A stretch of DNA of 64,000 nt from SIG673 sp045638685 (GTDB taxonomy: Bacteria > Bacillota > Clostridia > Oscillospirales > CAG-272), in NCBI GenBank assembly GCA_045638685.1, contig JAZUBT010000037.1:1-64000 (forward strand), in the 5' to 3' direction. The notes under the pieces were generated by a model that was given only the letters and a program-made list of their open reading frames with translations, ran no database searches and was not told the origin of the DNA. Each line of letters begins with the position of its first letter. Position 1 is the first letter of the stretch. This document shows, piece by piece, positions 8,346 to 17,243 of the stretch. The translations under genes and the position numbers were made by a program.

Positions 8346-8786
8346 TTATACACGCTTCTCGCTATCAAGATAATCCTGAAGAATTATCTCCGCAGAGAGG
8401 TTATCTATAACCGCCTTACGCTTTTTTCCCCTGGTATCGGTCATATTAAGAAAGTTCGCCGCCGCCATAGTGGTACAGCGCTCGTCAAAAAGCTTTACGG
8501 GTACGTCGGTAATAAGCGAAATTTCCTCTGCGAGCTTTTTTATTCTCTCCGAGCTTTCGCCAAGCGTTCCGTTCATATTTATAGGATGGCCGAGAACGAT
8601 AAGGCGCACCTTATACTCCTCTGCCTTTTCCTTTATCATTTCAGCAAGGGAGCGCAGTCCCGGAGCCTTCAAGGTACAAAGCGCGCTCGCTAAAAAGCCA
8701 CTTTCGTCGCTTACAGCTACCCCCGTGCGCACCTTTCCCGCATCTATACCGAGAACTCTTCCCTTTTTCGTGTTAGTATCTAACAT
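8346..8786 (-). CDS. yqgF: YqgF/RuvX family nuclease, pre-16S rRNA processing
   Basis: This is an RNase H-fold protein of the YqgF (RuvX) family, which trims the 5' end of pre-16S rRNA and was earlier annotated as a Holliday junction resolvase. The signature VLGIDAGKVRTGVAVSD opens the domain, VLGHPINMNG follows, and the LFDERCTT segment carries a catalytic acid. The 146-aa length is typical. I start at the ATG at 8786 because GGAG lies 9 bp upstream; the longer reading from a TTG at 8816 would place that site inside the gene. It stands alone on the minus strand. Confidence 0.93.
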   Translation of the reverse strand: MLDTNTKKGRVLGIDAGKVRTGVAVSDESGFLASALCTLKAPGLRSLAEMIKEKAEEYKVRLIVLGHPINMNGTLGESSERIKKLAEEISLITDVPVKLFDERCTTMAAANFLNMTDTRGKKRKAVIDNLSAEIILQDYLDSEKRV

Positions 8787-8850
8787 TTGTTTTTCTCCGT
8801 TTTCAGTTTGTTTCAAGCGCCGGAAATGCTCTTAAATAAAACTCTTATTT

Positions 8851-9933
8851 TCAACCCTTGAAACGGAATTTTGAAAGCATACCGTCAAAGTCTCCGGCAA
8901 AGCCATCGAAGGCCGAGCTTTCAGCAGCAAAGGTTACTATATAAACGTATCCCCCGTATATCGTAAGATGCTGGCTGTATAAATACTCGATTCCGTTCTG
9001 GGTTAGCTTGTAGGAGTAGTTTCTCGCGTCGTACCCACCAAGCTTCGAAGCCGTAAATTTAGCCTCGTTTGTATATTTAATCTCTCCGAAGGTTGCGAGG
9101 AGGTCGGCTTCGTAGCTTACCCAATAATCGTCAAGCGTCATATAGGTTGTATTAAACGCTATAACGTTTGCCGTTACCTTTTTGTTTCCGTTTGCGTACG
9201 CCGCGCTCATTCCGGTATTTACCGACGGGCTCCACGTGTTCGGCACGAAGAAATAGTAATCAACGAATTTATTGGAGATAAGCGTATATCCCTCAGGCAC
9301 GTCAATCCCCTCTGTGCTCGGCAGATTTATCTCCGTTTTATCCTCCATAGGTATCGGCTCGGTTACGAATTTGAAGTTATCGTAAACTGTCGTTAAGGTT
9401 TTAAGGTAGTTTTCGTACTGACTTTCGATAGCGCTGTAAGTAATTATAAACAGCGTTCCGTTATCAGGGTGTAAAAAAAGTGCCTGCTTAAACTTACATT
9501 TTATGTTGGTAACCGTTCCGCTGTACTCGTAAATATACGCGCCCGCGGTGCTTATCATACGGGTCGTATAGTCGGAAGCCGCCTCCGGCTCCTTAATTAT
9601 CTGAAAGTATTTAAGTGTCGATTTGAAGGAGTCTCGGCAGGAATTAAAATACTCCGGAATACCGCCTATCGGAACCTTGTCGGCCGGAACGGTTACAAGG
9701 GTTATCATAGTTCTGTTTTTTTCCGAAACGTAAGCTGTTGGAATACCGGTAGAGCTGTCAACGCTCCAAGCCATAGGGACGTAAAGAATTCCTCCCTCGT
9801 CTCCCTCATTAACGGGACGCATTCCCTCCGGTGCGCCTTTATAAGCCCGCTGAACCGTACAGGACGTAAACGCCACGGTTAAAATCGCAAGGCATAAAGC
9901 TATTAAAATTCCCTTTTTAAGTATCCTTTTCAT
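8851..9933 (-). CDS. lipoprotein with two PsbP/Mog1-like domains
   Basis: The N-terminus is a lipoprotein signal peptide ending in FTSC with Cys25 as lipidation site, so the protein should be anchored outside the membrane. Two internally similar halves follow, at about residues 45-195 and 215-360. Each has a YVP/FVP-x2-W opening, a central strand pair and a closing ...F-x-FV/F segment, resembling the PsbP/DcrB/Mog1-like fold common in Firmicute lipoproteins. No catalytic motif is visible and the function is unknown. It is monocistronic, 64 bp beyond the yqgF start on the same strand. Confidence 0.7.
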   Translation of the reverse strand: MKRILKKGILIALCLAILTVAFTSCTVQRAYKGAPEGMRPVNEGDEGGILYVPMAWSVDSSTGIPTAYVSEKNRTMITLVTVPADKVPIGGIPEYFNSCRDSFKSTLKYFQIIKEPEAASDYTTRMISTAGAYIYEYSGTVTNIKCKFKQALFLHPDNGTLFIITYSAIESQYENYLKTLTTVYDNFKFVTEPIPMEDKTEINLPSTEGIDVPEGYTLISNKFVDYYFFVPNTWSPSVNTGMSAAYANGNKKVTANVIAFNTTYMTLDDYWVSYEADLLATFGEIKYTNEAKFTASKLGGYDARNYSYKLTQNGIEYLYSQHLTIYGGYVYIVTFAAESSAFDGFAGDFDGMLSKFRFKG

Positions 9934-10115
9934 TTTTTCTCCATTTCATTATTTTAACGGTATATGGTTAGAAACCATCGCCAAGAAAAAGGTAGGCTGA
10001 AAACACGTTTTTATTCTCTCTAAAATATCTTTAAATAATTATAACATTTAATTATATAGATTTATCGAAATATTTGTAAACAACTAAATAAATCGTAAAT
10101 ATTTTTTATTTTCCC

Positions 10116-10143
10116 TTGACTTTTCACTTAAATAAGATATAAT
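10116..10143 (+). promoter_or_regulatory. sigma-A promoter of the DUF1858 gene
   Basis: TTGACT (10116-10121), a 16-bp spacer and TATAAT (10138-10143), 32 bp before the start codon. Confidence 0.75.
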
Positions 10144-10175
10144 AATAACAGTAAAACAAAAAGGAGTAACCAAAA

Positions 10176-10373
10176 ATGAAGATCACAAAAGATACCATAA
10201 TAGGCGATATACTTGATAATCACCCCGAAACCGAGCCGCTTTTCCTTGAAATAGGAATGCACTGCCTTACCTGCCCCTGTTCAAGAGCGGAAACGGTTGA
10301 AGAGGCTTGCGAGGTTCACGGAAACGATGCCGACGCATTCGTCGAGAGACTTAACAAGGCAATAGGCGAGTAA
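10176..10373 (+). CDS. DUF1858 domain protein (redox disulfide domain)
   Basis: This small 65-aa protein starts with the KDTIIGDILDNHPET block and carries the MHCLTCPCS motif (Cys at about 29, 32 and 34). It is typical of DUF1858, a domain also known as the hybrid-cluster-protein-associated disulfide domain. Such stand-alone proteins are thought to take part in thiol or metal-centre chemistry, but no reaction is assigned. AAGGAG lies 8 bp before the ATG. It has its own promoter and terminator, so it is a single-gene unit. Confidence 0.9.
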   Translation: MKITKDTIIGDILDNHPETEPLFLEIGMHCLTCPCSRAETVEEACEVHGNDADAFVERLNKAIGE

Positions 10374-10376
10374 AAC

Positions 10377-10404
10377 AAAACGGGGCTAATAAAAGCCCCG
10401 TTTC
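10377..10404 (+). terminator. terminator after the DUF1858 gene
   Basis: AAAACGGGGCT/AGCCCCGTTT with a short loop, directly after the stop codon. Confidence 0.88.
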
Positions 10405-10471
10405 TAATTTAAATAACGTTTGCTGCCTTTCAGTACCAAAGTAACTTTTATTTAAAACAAAGGACTTCATT

Positions 10472-11152
10472 ATGCTTAAAGACGAAAGAATGACACTTAT
10501 CTTCAACCTTGTCAGAGACGGAAAAAGCGTTCTTGACGTCGGGACAGACCACGCGATAATCCCGATAGAGCTTGTAAAAAACGGCAAGTCCCCTTTTGCC
10601 TCGGTAACGGACATCAGCCGTCCGTCGCTTGACAAGGGAATAAAGAATATTTCCGGCGCGGGGCTTAGTGAAAAAATCAGCGCCTACTGTACAGACGGAA
10701 CGCTCGGAGTTCCTCTTGAAAACATAGACGATATAATAATAGCCGGAATGGGCGGCGAGCTTATTGTAAAAATACTTTCTCAGGACGAAAGACTGCGTAA
10801 AAATAAATTCAGATTTATCCTCCAACCTATGACAAAACCCGAGGAAACGAGAAAATATCTTTACGAAAACGGCTTTAAGGTTTTATCCGAAACCAAGGTT
10901 ATTTCGGAGGGGAGAGTTTACGCCGTAATCCTCGCTGAATTTAACGGAAAGTCCACCGAGTACTCACTTGGCGACATTCTGCTCGGCATTACCCCAAGGA
11001 GAGAAAACGGCGCCGACGTTACCTATGCGGAGCGGCTTTTGTCTGCGCTACGCACCCGACTTTCAGGGCTTAATAAAGCAGAGGAAAAGGACGCCGCTTT
11101 AATAGCGAAAACCGAAAAGGAAATCGAGACGGTAAGGCTGTTTTTGGAGTAA
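10472..11152 (+). CDS. trmK: tRNA (adenine(22)-N1)-methyltransferase
   Basis: TrmK methylates N1 of A22 in the tRNA D loop using S-adenosylmethionine. The SAM-binding motif I is VLDVGTDHAIIPIEL, the family-specific IIAGMGGELI motif is near residue 90, and LQPMTKPEETRKYLYENGF closes the Rossmann part. A helical C-terminal coiled-coil tail completes the 226 aa, as in B. subtilis YqfN. AAAGGA lies 8 bp upstream of the ATG. In many Firmicutes trmK neighbours rpoD and an Nif3-like gene; neither is here. Confidence 0.9.
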   Translation: MLKDERMTLIFNLVRDGKSVLDVGTDHAIIPIELVKNGKSPFASVTDISRPSLDKGIKNISGAGLSEKISAYCTDGTLGVPLENIDDIIIAGMGGELIVKILSQDERLRKNKFRFILQPMTKPEETRKYLYENGFKVLSETKVISEGRVYAVILAEFNGKSTEYSLGDILLGITPRRENGADVTYAERLLSALRTRLSGLNKAEEKDAALIAKTEKEIETVRLFLE

Positions 11153-11278
11153 TTTGAGCGCTCCTGTATTCAGATCCACGCCCGTATTTAATACAAAAAC
11201 GTTTTCCATATTTTACATAAAATTTAAACGCAGTCCGCGGCTGCTGTAAAGCGACAAAAATATATATCTACAAAATAA

Positions 11279-11316
11279 AAATAGGACAGAGAATTTTCAC
11301 TTTCTCTGTCCTATTT
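11279..11316. terminator. bidirectional terminator between trmK and the amino-acid transporter
   Basis: A long inverted repeat (AAATAGGACAGAGAA / TTCTCTGTCCTATTT) sits 4 bp after the stop of the minus-strand ATPase gene, serving the transporter operon and possibly trmK. Confidence 0.85.
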
Positions 11317-11319
11317 GTT

Positions 11320-12138
11320 TTATTTACTGATATGTCCAAGGAAGGACTGCAGAATAGGGCTCTTCGGGTTACCGAACACCTCGTCCGGCGTTCCCTCCTC
11401 CTCGATAACTCCGTTTGCCATAAATATTACCTTATCGGCAACGTGTCTTGCAAACTCCATCTCGTGGGTTACGACAATCATAGTGGTATCGCTGGACTTT
11501 AACCCTCTGATAACGTTAAGCACCTCGCCCGTAAGCTCGGGATCAAGCGCCGAGGTAGGCTCATCAAAGCAAAGTATATCGGGAGTAAGCGAAAGCGCTC
11601 TCGCTATCGCCGCGCGCTGCTGCTGACCGCCCGAAAGCTGGCAAGGATAAAAATCCGCCTTTTCACTAAGTCCTACCTTTGCGAGAAGCTCACGCGCCTT
11701 TTCCTCTGCGCTCTTCGTAAGCTCCGCCTTTTTCTCACGGTATGTATCTTTGTTAATCTCACCGTTCTTTAACGCCTTTTTAAGCTCGTCCTTACCGAGA
11801 AGCTTTGCCGCCAAGGTAAGGTTTTGCAGAACAGTGTACTGCGGAAAGAGGTTAAACTGCTGGAAAACGAGTCCAAAATGAAGCCTGCGCAGGCGCACCT
11901 CTTTTTCACTTAGTGTGGCCGGCTCGCTTGCATCAAAATACGGTACTCCGTTAACGGTTATTGAACCGCCACTCGGAATTTCAAGGTAGTTCATACAGCG
12001 AAGAAGGGTTGTTTTACCGCTTCCCGACGAGCCGATTATGGCAAGAACCTCACCCTTTTCAAGGGTAAAGCTTATGTCCCTTAAAACCTCGGTTGAACCG
12101 AAGTTTTTTATTAAGTTATTTACTTCAAGTATAGGCAT
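11320..12138 (-). CDS. polar amino-acid ABC transporter ATPase
   Basis: This is the ATP-binding subunit of a GlnQ/HisP-type importer at the cytoplasmic face. Walker A is GSSGSGKT (residues 36-43), the Q-loop is VFQQFNLFPQ, the signature LSGGQQQR lies near residue 169, Walker B is ILCFDEP, and the switch His is in VVTHEM. At 272 aa it is about 30 aa longer than usual because of a charged helical insertion (roughly residues 112-145) ahead of the signature. AGGAGG precedes the ATG. It is the last gene of the SBP-permease-ATPase operon, 13 bp after the permease. Confidence 0.93.
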   Translation of the reverse strand: MPILEVNNLIKNFGSTEVLRDISFTLEKGEVLAIIGSSGSGKTTLLRCMNYLEIPSGGSITVNGVPYFDASEPATLSEKEVRLRRLHFGLVFQQFNLFPQYTVLQNLTLAAKLLGKDELKKALKNGEINKDTYREKKAELTKSAEEKARELLAKVGLSEKADFYPCQLSGGQQQRAAIARALSLTPDILCFDEPTSALDPELTGEVLNVIRGLKSSDTTMIVVTHEMEFARHVADKVIFMANGVIEEEGTPDEVFGNPKSPILQSFLGHISK

Positions 12139-12151
12139 TTTACACTACCTC

Positions 12152-12796
12152 CTATATCTTGTAGTAGCTCTGCTTCTTTTCGAGATAGCCGAAAAGAAGT
12201 GTAAGAGCGCCAACGAAAACAAGGTAAAATACGGCTGTGTAGAACAGCGGCCAAATCATTGCCTGTCCGGAAAGCAGAAGCTCCGCTTTCTTTATAATCT
12301 CAACAACCATAATGACGCGGGCAAGAGCCGTGTCCTTAACAAGCGTTATTATTTCATTTCCCATCGGGGGAATTATACGCTTAAATACCTGCTGAAGGGT
12401 TACTCTGGTAAATATCTGCCATCTCGTCATACCGAGAACAAGTCCCGCCTCCGTCTGCCCTACCGGTACCGCCTCGATACCCGCTCTGAATATTTCAGAG
12501 AAATAACAGGCATAATTGATGATGAACGCGACAAGCGCCGCGGGAAAGCGGTCAAGCGAGCTCATTCCGATAAATCCCGGAACGTAGAACACAATAAAGA
12601 CCTGAAGCATAAGCGGAACTCCGCGGATAATCCAGACAAACACCTTTACGGCGCTGCTTATTGGCTTGATTTTTGACATTGAGCCAAACGAAATTATAAG
12701 ACCGAGCGGAAGCGCAAATACAAGCGTAAGCAAAAAGAGGTTGCAGGTCGTGGCAAAGCCTTCTAAAAGATAAAGAGTTACGTTAAGGAAGGACAT
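12152..12796 (-). CDS. polar amino-acid ABC transporter permease
   Basis: A HisM/GlnP-type integral membrane subunit of 214 aa with about five membrane segments. The ATPase-coupling EAA loop region is visible around the AGLVLGMTRWQIF stretch, as is the RGVPLMLQ motif typical of this family. Its start codon overlaps the stop of the binding-protein gene by one base (TAATG arrangement), so translation is coupled. A single permease gene suggests a homodimeric channel. Confidence 0.92.
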   Translation of the reverse strand: MSFLNVTLYLLEGFATTCNLFLLTLVFALPLGLIISFGSMSKIKPISSAVKVFVWIIRGVPLMLQVFIVFYVPGFIGMSSLDRFPAALVAFIINYACYFSEIFRAGIEAVPVGQTEAGLVLGMTRWQIFTRVTLQQVFKRIIPPMGNEIITLVKDTALARVIMVVEIIKKAELLLSGQAMIWPLFYTAVFYLVFVGALTLLFGYLEKKQSYYKI

Positions 12797-13629
12797 TATT
12801 TTGCCGTTTTCTTTGCAAGGAGCGAAGCAGTGATGGTTACGTCGTACTTATCTGCGAGCTCTTCGAGCTTACCCTCGTTAAGAAGCTCGATTATAGCTTT
12901 ATTTACCTTTTTGGTAAGGTCGCTGTTCTTTCTGAAGCCTATGGAGTACTCCTCGGTTTCAATCTCGTTAGCGGTTGCCTTTACAAGGTTCGGATACGCA
13001 TCGGAGCCGCACTTTTCGTTTGCGAGAAGAACGTCAACGACAATAAAATCAACCTTGCCTGCCTGAAGCTCGGTAAAAGCGTCAATCTGAGAAGCAACGG
13101 GGAACTGCTTGCTTGCATCTGTTACAACGGAGGTTGCATAGGTTGCACCCGCAGAGCCTGCCTCGTAAGCCACCTTCTTACCCGCAAGAGCGTCCTTAGA
13201 GGTATAGTTTGCAGCATCGCCGGATTTTACAACAATGCACTGTGCGTTGTCAAGATACGCATAAGAAAAGTCAACCTTTTTAGAACGCTGAACACCGTCG
13301 TCGTCCGCACAGTTAGAGGTAAAGCCGTTCCAGAGACAATCTACCTTTCTTCCGTTAAGCTCAAGGTACTTGTTTCCCCACTCGATAAGCTGGAACTTAA
13401 CCTCAACACCAAGCTTCTGCGCAACAAGACGCGCAAACTCAGTATCAAATCCGGTAAGGGTTACGCCGTCCTCGGCATAGTAGTTCATAGGCTCGTAAAT
13501 GGTCATACCAACGGTAAAGTATCCGTTTTCCTCAATGGTTTTCCAATCCTTTACGGTGGCACACGAGGTCATCGTAAACGCGCTGATGCAAATAACAAGC
13601 GCAAGGGCAAGTGCTAAAATCTTTTTCAT
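12796..13629 (-). CDS. polar amino-acid binding lipoprotein
   Basis: This is the extracellular receptor of the importer. The lipoprotein signal ends TSC with Cys23 lipidated. The mature part is a type 2 periplasmic-binding fold (NGYFTVGMTIYEPMNYY opening, GFDTEFARLVAQKLG helix, EWGNKYLELNGRKVD). The substrate is probably a polar amino acid such as glutamine, cystine or histidine; the sequence alone does not decide. I start at the ATG at 13629 with GGAGA 6-10 bp upstream rather than 12 codons earlier. It is first in the operon, behind a strong promoter. Confidence 0.92.
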   Translation of the reverse strand: MKKILALALALVICISAFTMTSCATVKDWKTIEENGYFTVGMTIYEPMNYYAEDGVTLTGFDTEFARLVAQKLGVEVKFQLIEWGNKYLELNGRKVDCLWNGFTSNCADDDGVQRSKKVDFSYAYLDNAQCIVVKSGDAANYTSKDALAGKKVAYEAGSAGATYATSVVTDASKQFPVASQIDAFTELQAGKVDFIVVDVLLANEKCGSDAYPNLVKATANEIETEEYSIGFRKNSDLTKKVNKAIIELLNEGKLEELADKYDVTITASLLAKKTAK

Positions 13630-13694
13630 GTCTTTTCTCCTTATGTATTTTATTTTTTCAAACACCTTTTAGGCGTTTGCTTATGACGTTTATT

Positions 13695-13723
13695 ATTATA
13701 ACAGTTATTTATATAAAAGTCAA
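13695..13723 (-). promoter_or_regulatory. sigma-A promoter of the amino-acid transporter operon
   Basis: On the minus strand: TTGACT (13723-13718), 17-bp spacer, TATAAT (13700-13695). The leader to the start codon is about 60 nt with no obvious riboswitch. Confidence 0.83.
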
Positions 13724-13809
13724 GTAATTTTATAAAAACGCAGAAAAAACTGCATATTTTTTCATTTTTACCTTTTCGGGCTTTTTTACTGCGATTTTTC
13801 GGGCTAAGG

Positions 13810-16158
13810 CTACTGCGAAAACGCTTCCTCGACTCCCTCTCCCGACTTAGCCGGTGTTTCTATGCTTTTGGACATCATCGGCGCTTCCGTATTTTCAGAC
13901 ACCGCCGACGCATTTTCAGACACCGCCGGCGCATTTTTAGACACTGCAGGCACTTCCGCGTTTTTCAACGTTACCGGCGCACCCACTCTGCGATTTTCTC
14001 CCTGCTGCGGCCCAAAATCAAATACCACGCGTCCGTCGTCAAACCTAAGAGACGCAGAAAACGGCTTTCCGTTTTTGGAAACAAATCCCGCTACGTTTTC
14101 AAGTCTTCCGGTTTCAAGAAGCGTCCTTGCCTCGGGTACCGTAATAAGTTTTTTGCAAAGTGAAAGCGGTACTCTCAGCTTACAGCCCTCCTTGTACCCG
14201 ACACAGCCGTATCCGTACCTGTCCCTTTTAACGGCTTTGCCGCATATAGGACACGCGCCTACCTCCTCGCCGTAAACACCGATATCGCCACCGGTGCTCT
14301 TTTGTCCCGAGCGCCCGTCGGTTCCGAAAACCGCGGCAATCTCTTTCTCGGCAAGGCTAAGACTCTCCCGCACAGTCATCTCGCCCTTATAAACCTTTTT
14401 CAGCGCTTTTCCAAGCTCCGAGGTTTTATATTTATCCATTGAAATACCGAGCAGCGAGAGCGTCTCAATAAGATACTCGCCCTTCGGCAGAATGGTATAA
14501 ACGTCCTTGCTTAGATTAATGTACTGGCTTTGACGAGCGTTTTCAATTATTCCCGTCCTCGTTGCTTCGGTTCCAAGCTCAAGACCTTCGAATATCGCTC
14601 TGTAATCCTCCTCGTCGTTTTCCGACTCGGGTGAGCTTTTATTTTCCGCAGCTTCTCTTTTATCCTCTTTAAAGGGGTTTTTCAGGTAGTTATTAAGCGT
14701 TTCAACTGTATAATGCTTTGGTGGAGCGGTGGTTTTTTCGACAGGTAGAAAATTATGCTCGACAAGGTCTCCTTTTTTAAGGTCGGGCAGAATTTTGTCC
14801 TTCTGCGCGGAGTCGTCGTAAGCCGTCCAGCCCTTTTCTAAAACAACCGTTCCTTTAAGTGTAAATTCCTCGGCGTTTTCTCCGAGAGCTATGGTTATCT
14901 CCGTCTTGTTTACCACGCAGTCCTCGGCGCAGAAAACCGCGACGAAGCGGCGAAGCACCGTGCTGTATAGGAGCGCCTCCTTCTCGGTAAGAGCGCTTTT
15001 GCTTGGTATTTTATAGGTAGGAGTAAGCGCGGAGTGCGCCTCTATCTTGCTGTCGTCGAAAATACTCTTTCCGTCCTTGAATTTAACCTTATATCCAACC
15101 TTTGCTACGTTACCGATAATCGCCCTCATTTTATCCTTTTCTGCGGTGGCGAGATACTCGGAGTTGGTACGGGGGTATGTAAGAAAGCCCTTTTCGTACA
15201 GCCTTTGCGCGATTTCAAGGCTTTCGTTCATCGGCATCTTATATTTTCTCGAAAGCACGTTCTGGAGCTTCGTGAGTGAGTAAAGCTTTCCCGGTGCAAG
15301 TGTAGTTTTCTTCTTTTTTACCGAGGTAACGACCGCGGGCATTCCGTTATATTTTACGCACGTCTCCTCCGCCTTTTTAAGCTCGTTTTTATCAAATTTA
15401 TGCTTTGAGACAAGCTCTATCTCCTCACCGTTTGTCTTTTCCTTGCTTACCACCGAAAAGTACGGCTCCGGAACAAAGTTTTTTATTGCGGTGTCTCTGT
15501 CATAAACGGCTTTTACTATCGGAACAATAACACGCCCGACGCGTAAAAACGCACCGCTTTTCAGCGTCGCGTATCTCGTAAGGTTGGTTCCGTAAAGCCA
15601 ATCTATAAAGGTTCTGGCGTAGCCCTCGTAAGCAAGCAGGTCATATTCCGAGGAGTTTTTCATGCTTTGGAGCGCTGACCGTATAGTTTCGGGCGTCTGA
15701 TCGGGAAGCCACAGTCTTTTAAGGGCCTTATTCTCGGGAGAAGCCTTTGATATACATAAGCGAACTATGATCTCTCCCTCTCGGTCAGCGTCCCCGGCGT
15801 TTATTATGGTATCGACGTCGGGGCGATTACAAAGCGCCTTTATGGTCTCAAACTGCTTTTCAACGCCTGCGTCCGGCTTTCCGCTGTCGTCGGGACGGAG
15901 AGAGAAATTATACTTACGGGGAAAGCAGGGCAGGTTGTCCATTTTCCAGGTAGCTTTTTTGCCCGGCTCGTAGTTCTCATTTTCCGTATAGTATTCAATA
16001 TCGGAAAGGGAGAAAAGGTGTCCGAAAGCATAGGTAACTATGTAACCGCAGCCATCGTAAAAGCCAGCGCATTTTCTCATTGTTCCCTTACCAAGCCCGT
16101 TTATCGCATCAACGATATTTCTTGCAAGGCTCGGTTTTTCTGCAATTATAAGCTGCAT
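13810..16158 (-). CDS. topB: type IA DNA topoisomerase III
   Basis: A type IA topoisomerase of the TopB kind, which decatenates DNA by single-strand passage. The Toprim domain opens LIIAEKPSLA and has the DADREGE acidic triad near residue 113. The active-site Tyr is near residue 327 in LTYPRTNSEYL. A C-terminal zinc-finger-like module has CPIC followed by two more Cys in GCVGYKEGC. The last 60 or so residues are low-complexity with AVSEN-type repeats and probably unstructured. Total 782 aa. The ATG at 16158 has AAAGGAGAG upstream; the six-codon longer reading lacks one. Chromosomal copies are common in Firmicutes, and nothing mobile is adjacent. Confidence 0.93.
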   Translation of the reverse strand: MQLIIAEKPSLARNIVDAINGLGKGTMRKCAGFYDGCGYIVTYAFGHLFSLSDIEYYTENENYEPGKKATWKMDNLPCFPRKYNFSLRPDDSGKPDAGVEKQFETIKALCNRPDVDTIINAGDADREGEIIVRLCISKASPENKALKRLWLPDQTPETIRSALQSMKNSSEYDLLAYEGYARTFIDWLYGTNLTRYATLKSGAFLRVGRVIVPIVKAVYDRDTAIKNFVPEPYFSVVSKEKTNGEEIELVSKHKFDKNELKKAEETCVKYNGMPAVVTSVKKKKTTLAPGKLYSLTKLQNVLSRKYKMPMNESLEIAQRLYEKGFLTYPRTNSEYLATAEKDKMRAIIGNVAKVGYKVKFKDGKSIFDDSKIEAHSALTPTYKIPSKSALTEKEALLYSTVLRRFVAVFCAEDCVVNKTEITIALGENAEEFTLKGTVVLEKGWTAYDDSAQKDKILPDLKKGDLVEHNFLPVEKTTAPPKHYTVETLNNYLKNPFKEDKREAAENKSSPESENDEEDYRAIFEGLELGTEATRTGIIENARQSQYINLSKDVYTILPKGEYLIETLSLLGISMDKYKTSELGKALKKVYKGEMTVRESLSLAEKEIAAVFGTDGRSGQKSTGGDIGVYGEEVGACPICGKAVKRDRYGYGCVGYKEGCKLRVPLSLCKKLITVPEARTLLETGRLENVAGFVSKNGKPFSASLRFDDGRVVFDFGPQQGENRRVGAPVTLKNAEVPAVSKNAPAVSENASAVSENTEAPMMSKSIETPAKSGEGVEEAFSQ
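13891..13953. repeat. 21-bp tandem repeat in the topB 3' end (3 copies)
   Basis: Unit ATTTTCAGACACCGCC followed by GACGC, in three consecutive copies (starts 13891, 13912, 13933). The first two differ at one base and the third is more diverged. Because the unit is 21 bp it preserves the frame and encodes a seven-residue repeat in the TopB tail. Confidence 0.85.
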
Positions 16159-16405
16159 TTTTCTCTCCTTTCTCATTTAAATTATTAGTATTTGTATAGA
16201 TAGAGCAGTCATCGTTCTCTGCATCACGCCGCGATAAATTATTATACCTCGATTTTTTCTTTGCAGAAAGCAGCTCCAAAGAAAAGGCTTATCAAAAAGA
16301 AAGAGCGAAAACTATGGCACCTCGCCCAAACCCGGTCGCTTTTGAAAAGCTCCTCAAAGCTCTTTAATACCGCCACACGCGAAAAACGATCACAATCCGT
16401 GCCGG

Positions 16406-16915
16406 TTATTCCGCCTTTACAAAGTAAGCACTCTTAATTCTCTGATCCTCATAAGGCTTATCGCGGAAATCGGTTTTGGCAGCCGCGATTGCGTCAACCG
16501 TCTCAATTCCCTCTACAACCGCGCCGAACGCCGCATACTGTCCGTCAAGGAAGGTTGAGTCTGCGTGGCAGATAAAGAACTGGCTGGATGCGGAATCGGG
16601 AATCTGTGTACGCGCCATTGATATAACGCCTCTCTTATGGGAAAGAGTGTTATTTACGCCGTTAATCTTAAATTCTCCCTTTATAGTCTTTTCGGAGCCG
16701 CCCATACCCGTTCCCGTGGGGTCTCCGCCCTGAATCATAAAGCCCGCGATAACTCTGTGGAATATAATTCCGCTGTAAAAGTCCTCGTCAACAAGGCTTT
16801 TGAAGTTTTCTACCGTTATAGGTGCAACATCCGGGTAAAGCTCAACGGTTATTTTATCTCCGCTTTCCATTTCAATAGTTACGAAATTAGTTTTTTCTAA
16901 CGTTCTGTTATACAT
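16406..16915 (-). CDS. peptidyl-prolyl cis-trans isomerase, cyclophilin type
   Basis: A cytoplasmic cyclophilin of 169 aa with no signal peptide. The active-site segment is FHRVIAGFMIQGGDPTGTG (catalytic Arg in FHR), then SMARTQIPDSASSQFFI and the substrate Phe/Trp-region DGQYAAFG. It catalyses isomerisation of X-Pro bonds and assists folding. AAAGGA lies 9 bp before the ATG. It stands alone. The 247 bp between it and topB shows no gene or RNA I can recognise. Confidence 0.93.
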   Translation of the reverse strand: MYNRTLEKTNFVTIEMESGDKITVELYPDVAPITVENFKSLVDEDFYSGIIFHRVIAGFMIQGGDPTGTGMGGSEKTIKGEFKINGVNNTLSHKRGVISMARTQIPDSASSQFFICHADSTFLDGQYAAFGAVVEGIETVDAIAAAKTDFRDKPYEDQRIKSAYFVKAE

Positions 16916-17243
16916 TTTATTTTCCGTCCTTTATTATAAAGTGTTTATACGACTTAACATCGTACCTTTTAATTATATCTTTATTTTATGTACACGGTTT
17001 TTATTTTTGGTTAATCCAAGGTTAACAACTGCGTTTTTATTTTCTCTCCTTGTCATTTCATTGGCGGTAAAACCTCTTTTTTATCATTTCTCGACCGTTT
17101 TTTGGTATAATTTGTCAAACGAGCACAATGAATATTGACAATTTTTGTTAATTATATTTTTCGCAAACGTATTGAAAATTTTGGTAAAATATGGTAAAAT
17201 ATAATCAAACAACTGACAATTACTGTCAAAAAGGAGAAGTGAA
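16916..17243. other. AT-rich divergent intergenic region upstream of spo0A
   Basis: No open frame worth calling. It holds a TATAAT at 17106-17111, a TTGACA at 17135-17140 without a well-spaced -10, and a 10-bp direct repeat GGTAAAATAT (about 17183-17202). Two TGTCAAA-like sequences, at about 17113-17119 and 17221-17227, resemble weak Spo0A boxes (consensus TGTCGAA). I cannot choose a start site. Confidence 0.4.

Noticed and set aside
13810..16158. topB as a sign of a plasmid or conjugative element
   Set aside because: No relaxase, integrase, conjugation genes or attachment sites nearby. Neighbours are ordinary chromosomal genes.
16177..16405. Small RNA in the gap between topB and the cyclophilin gene
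   Set aside because: No convincing hairpin, promoter or known RNA signature was found.
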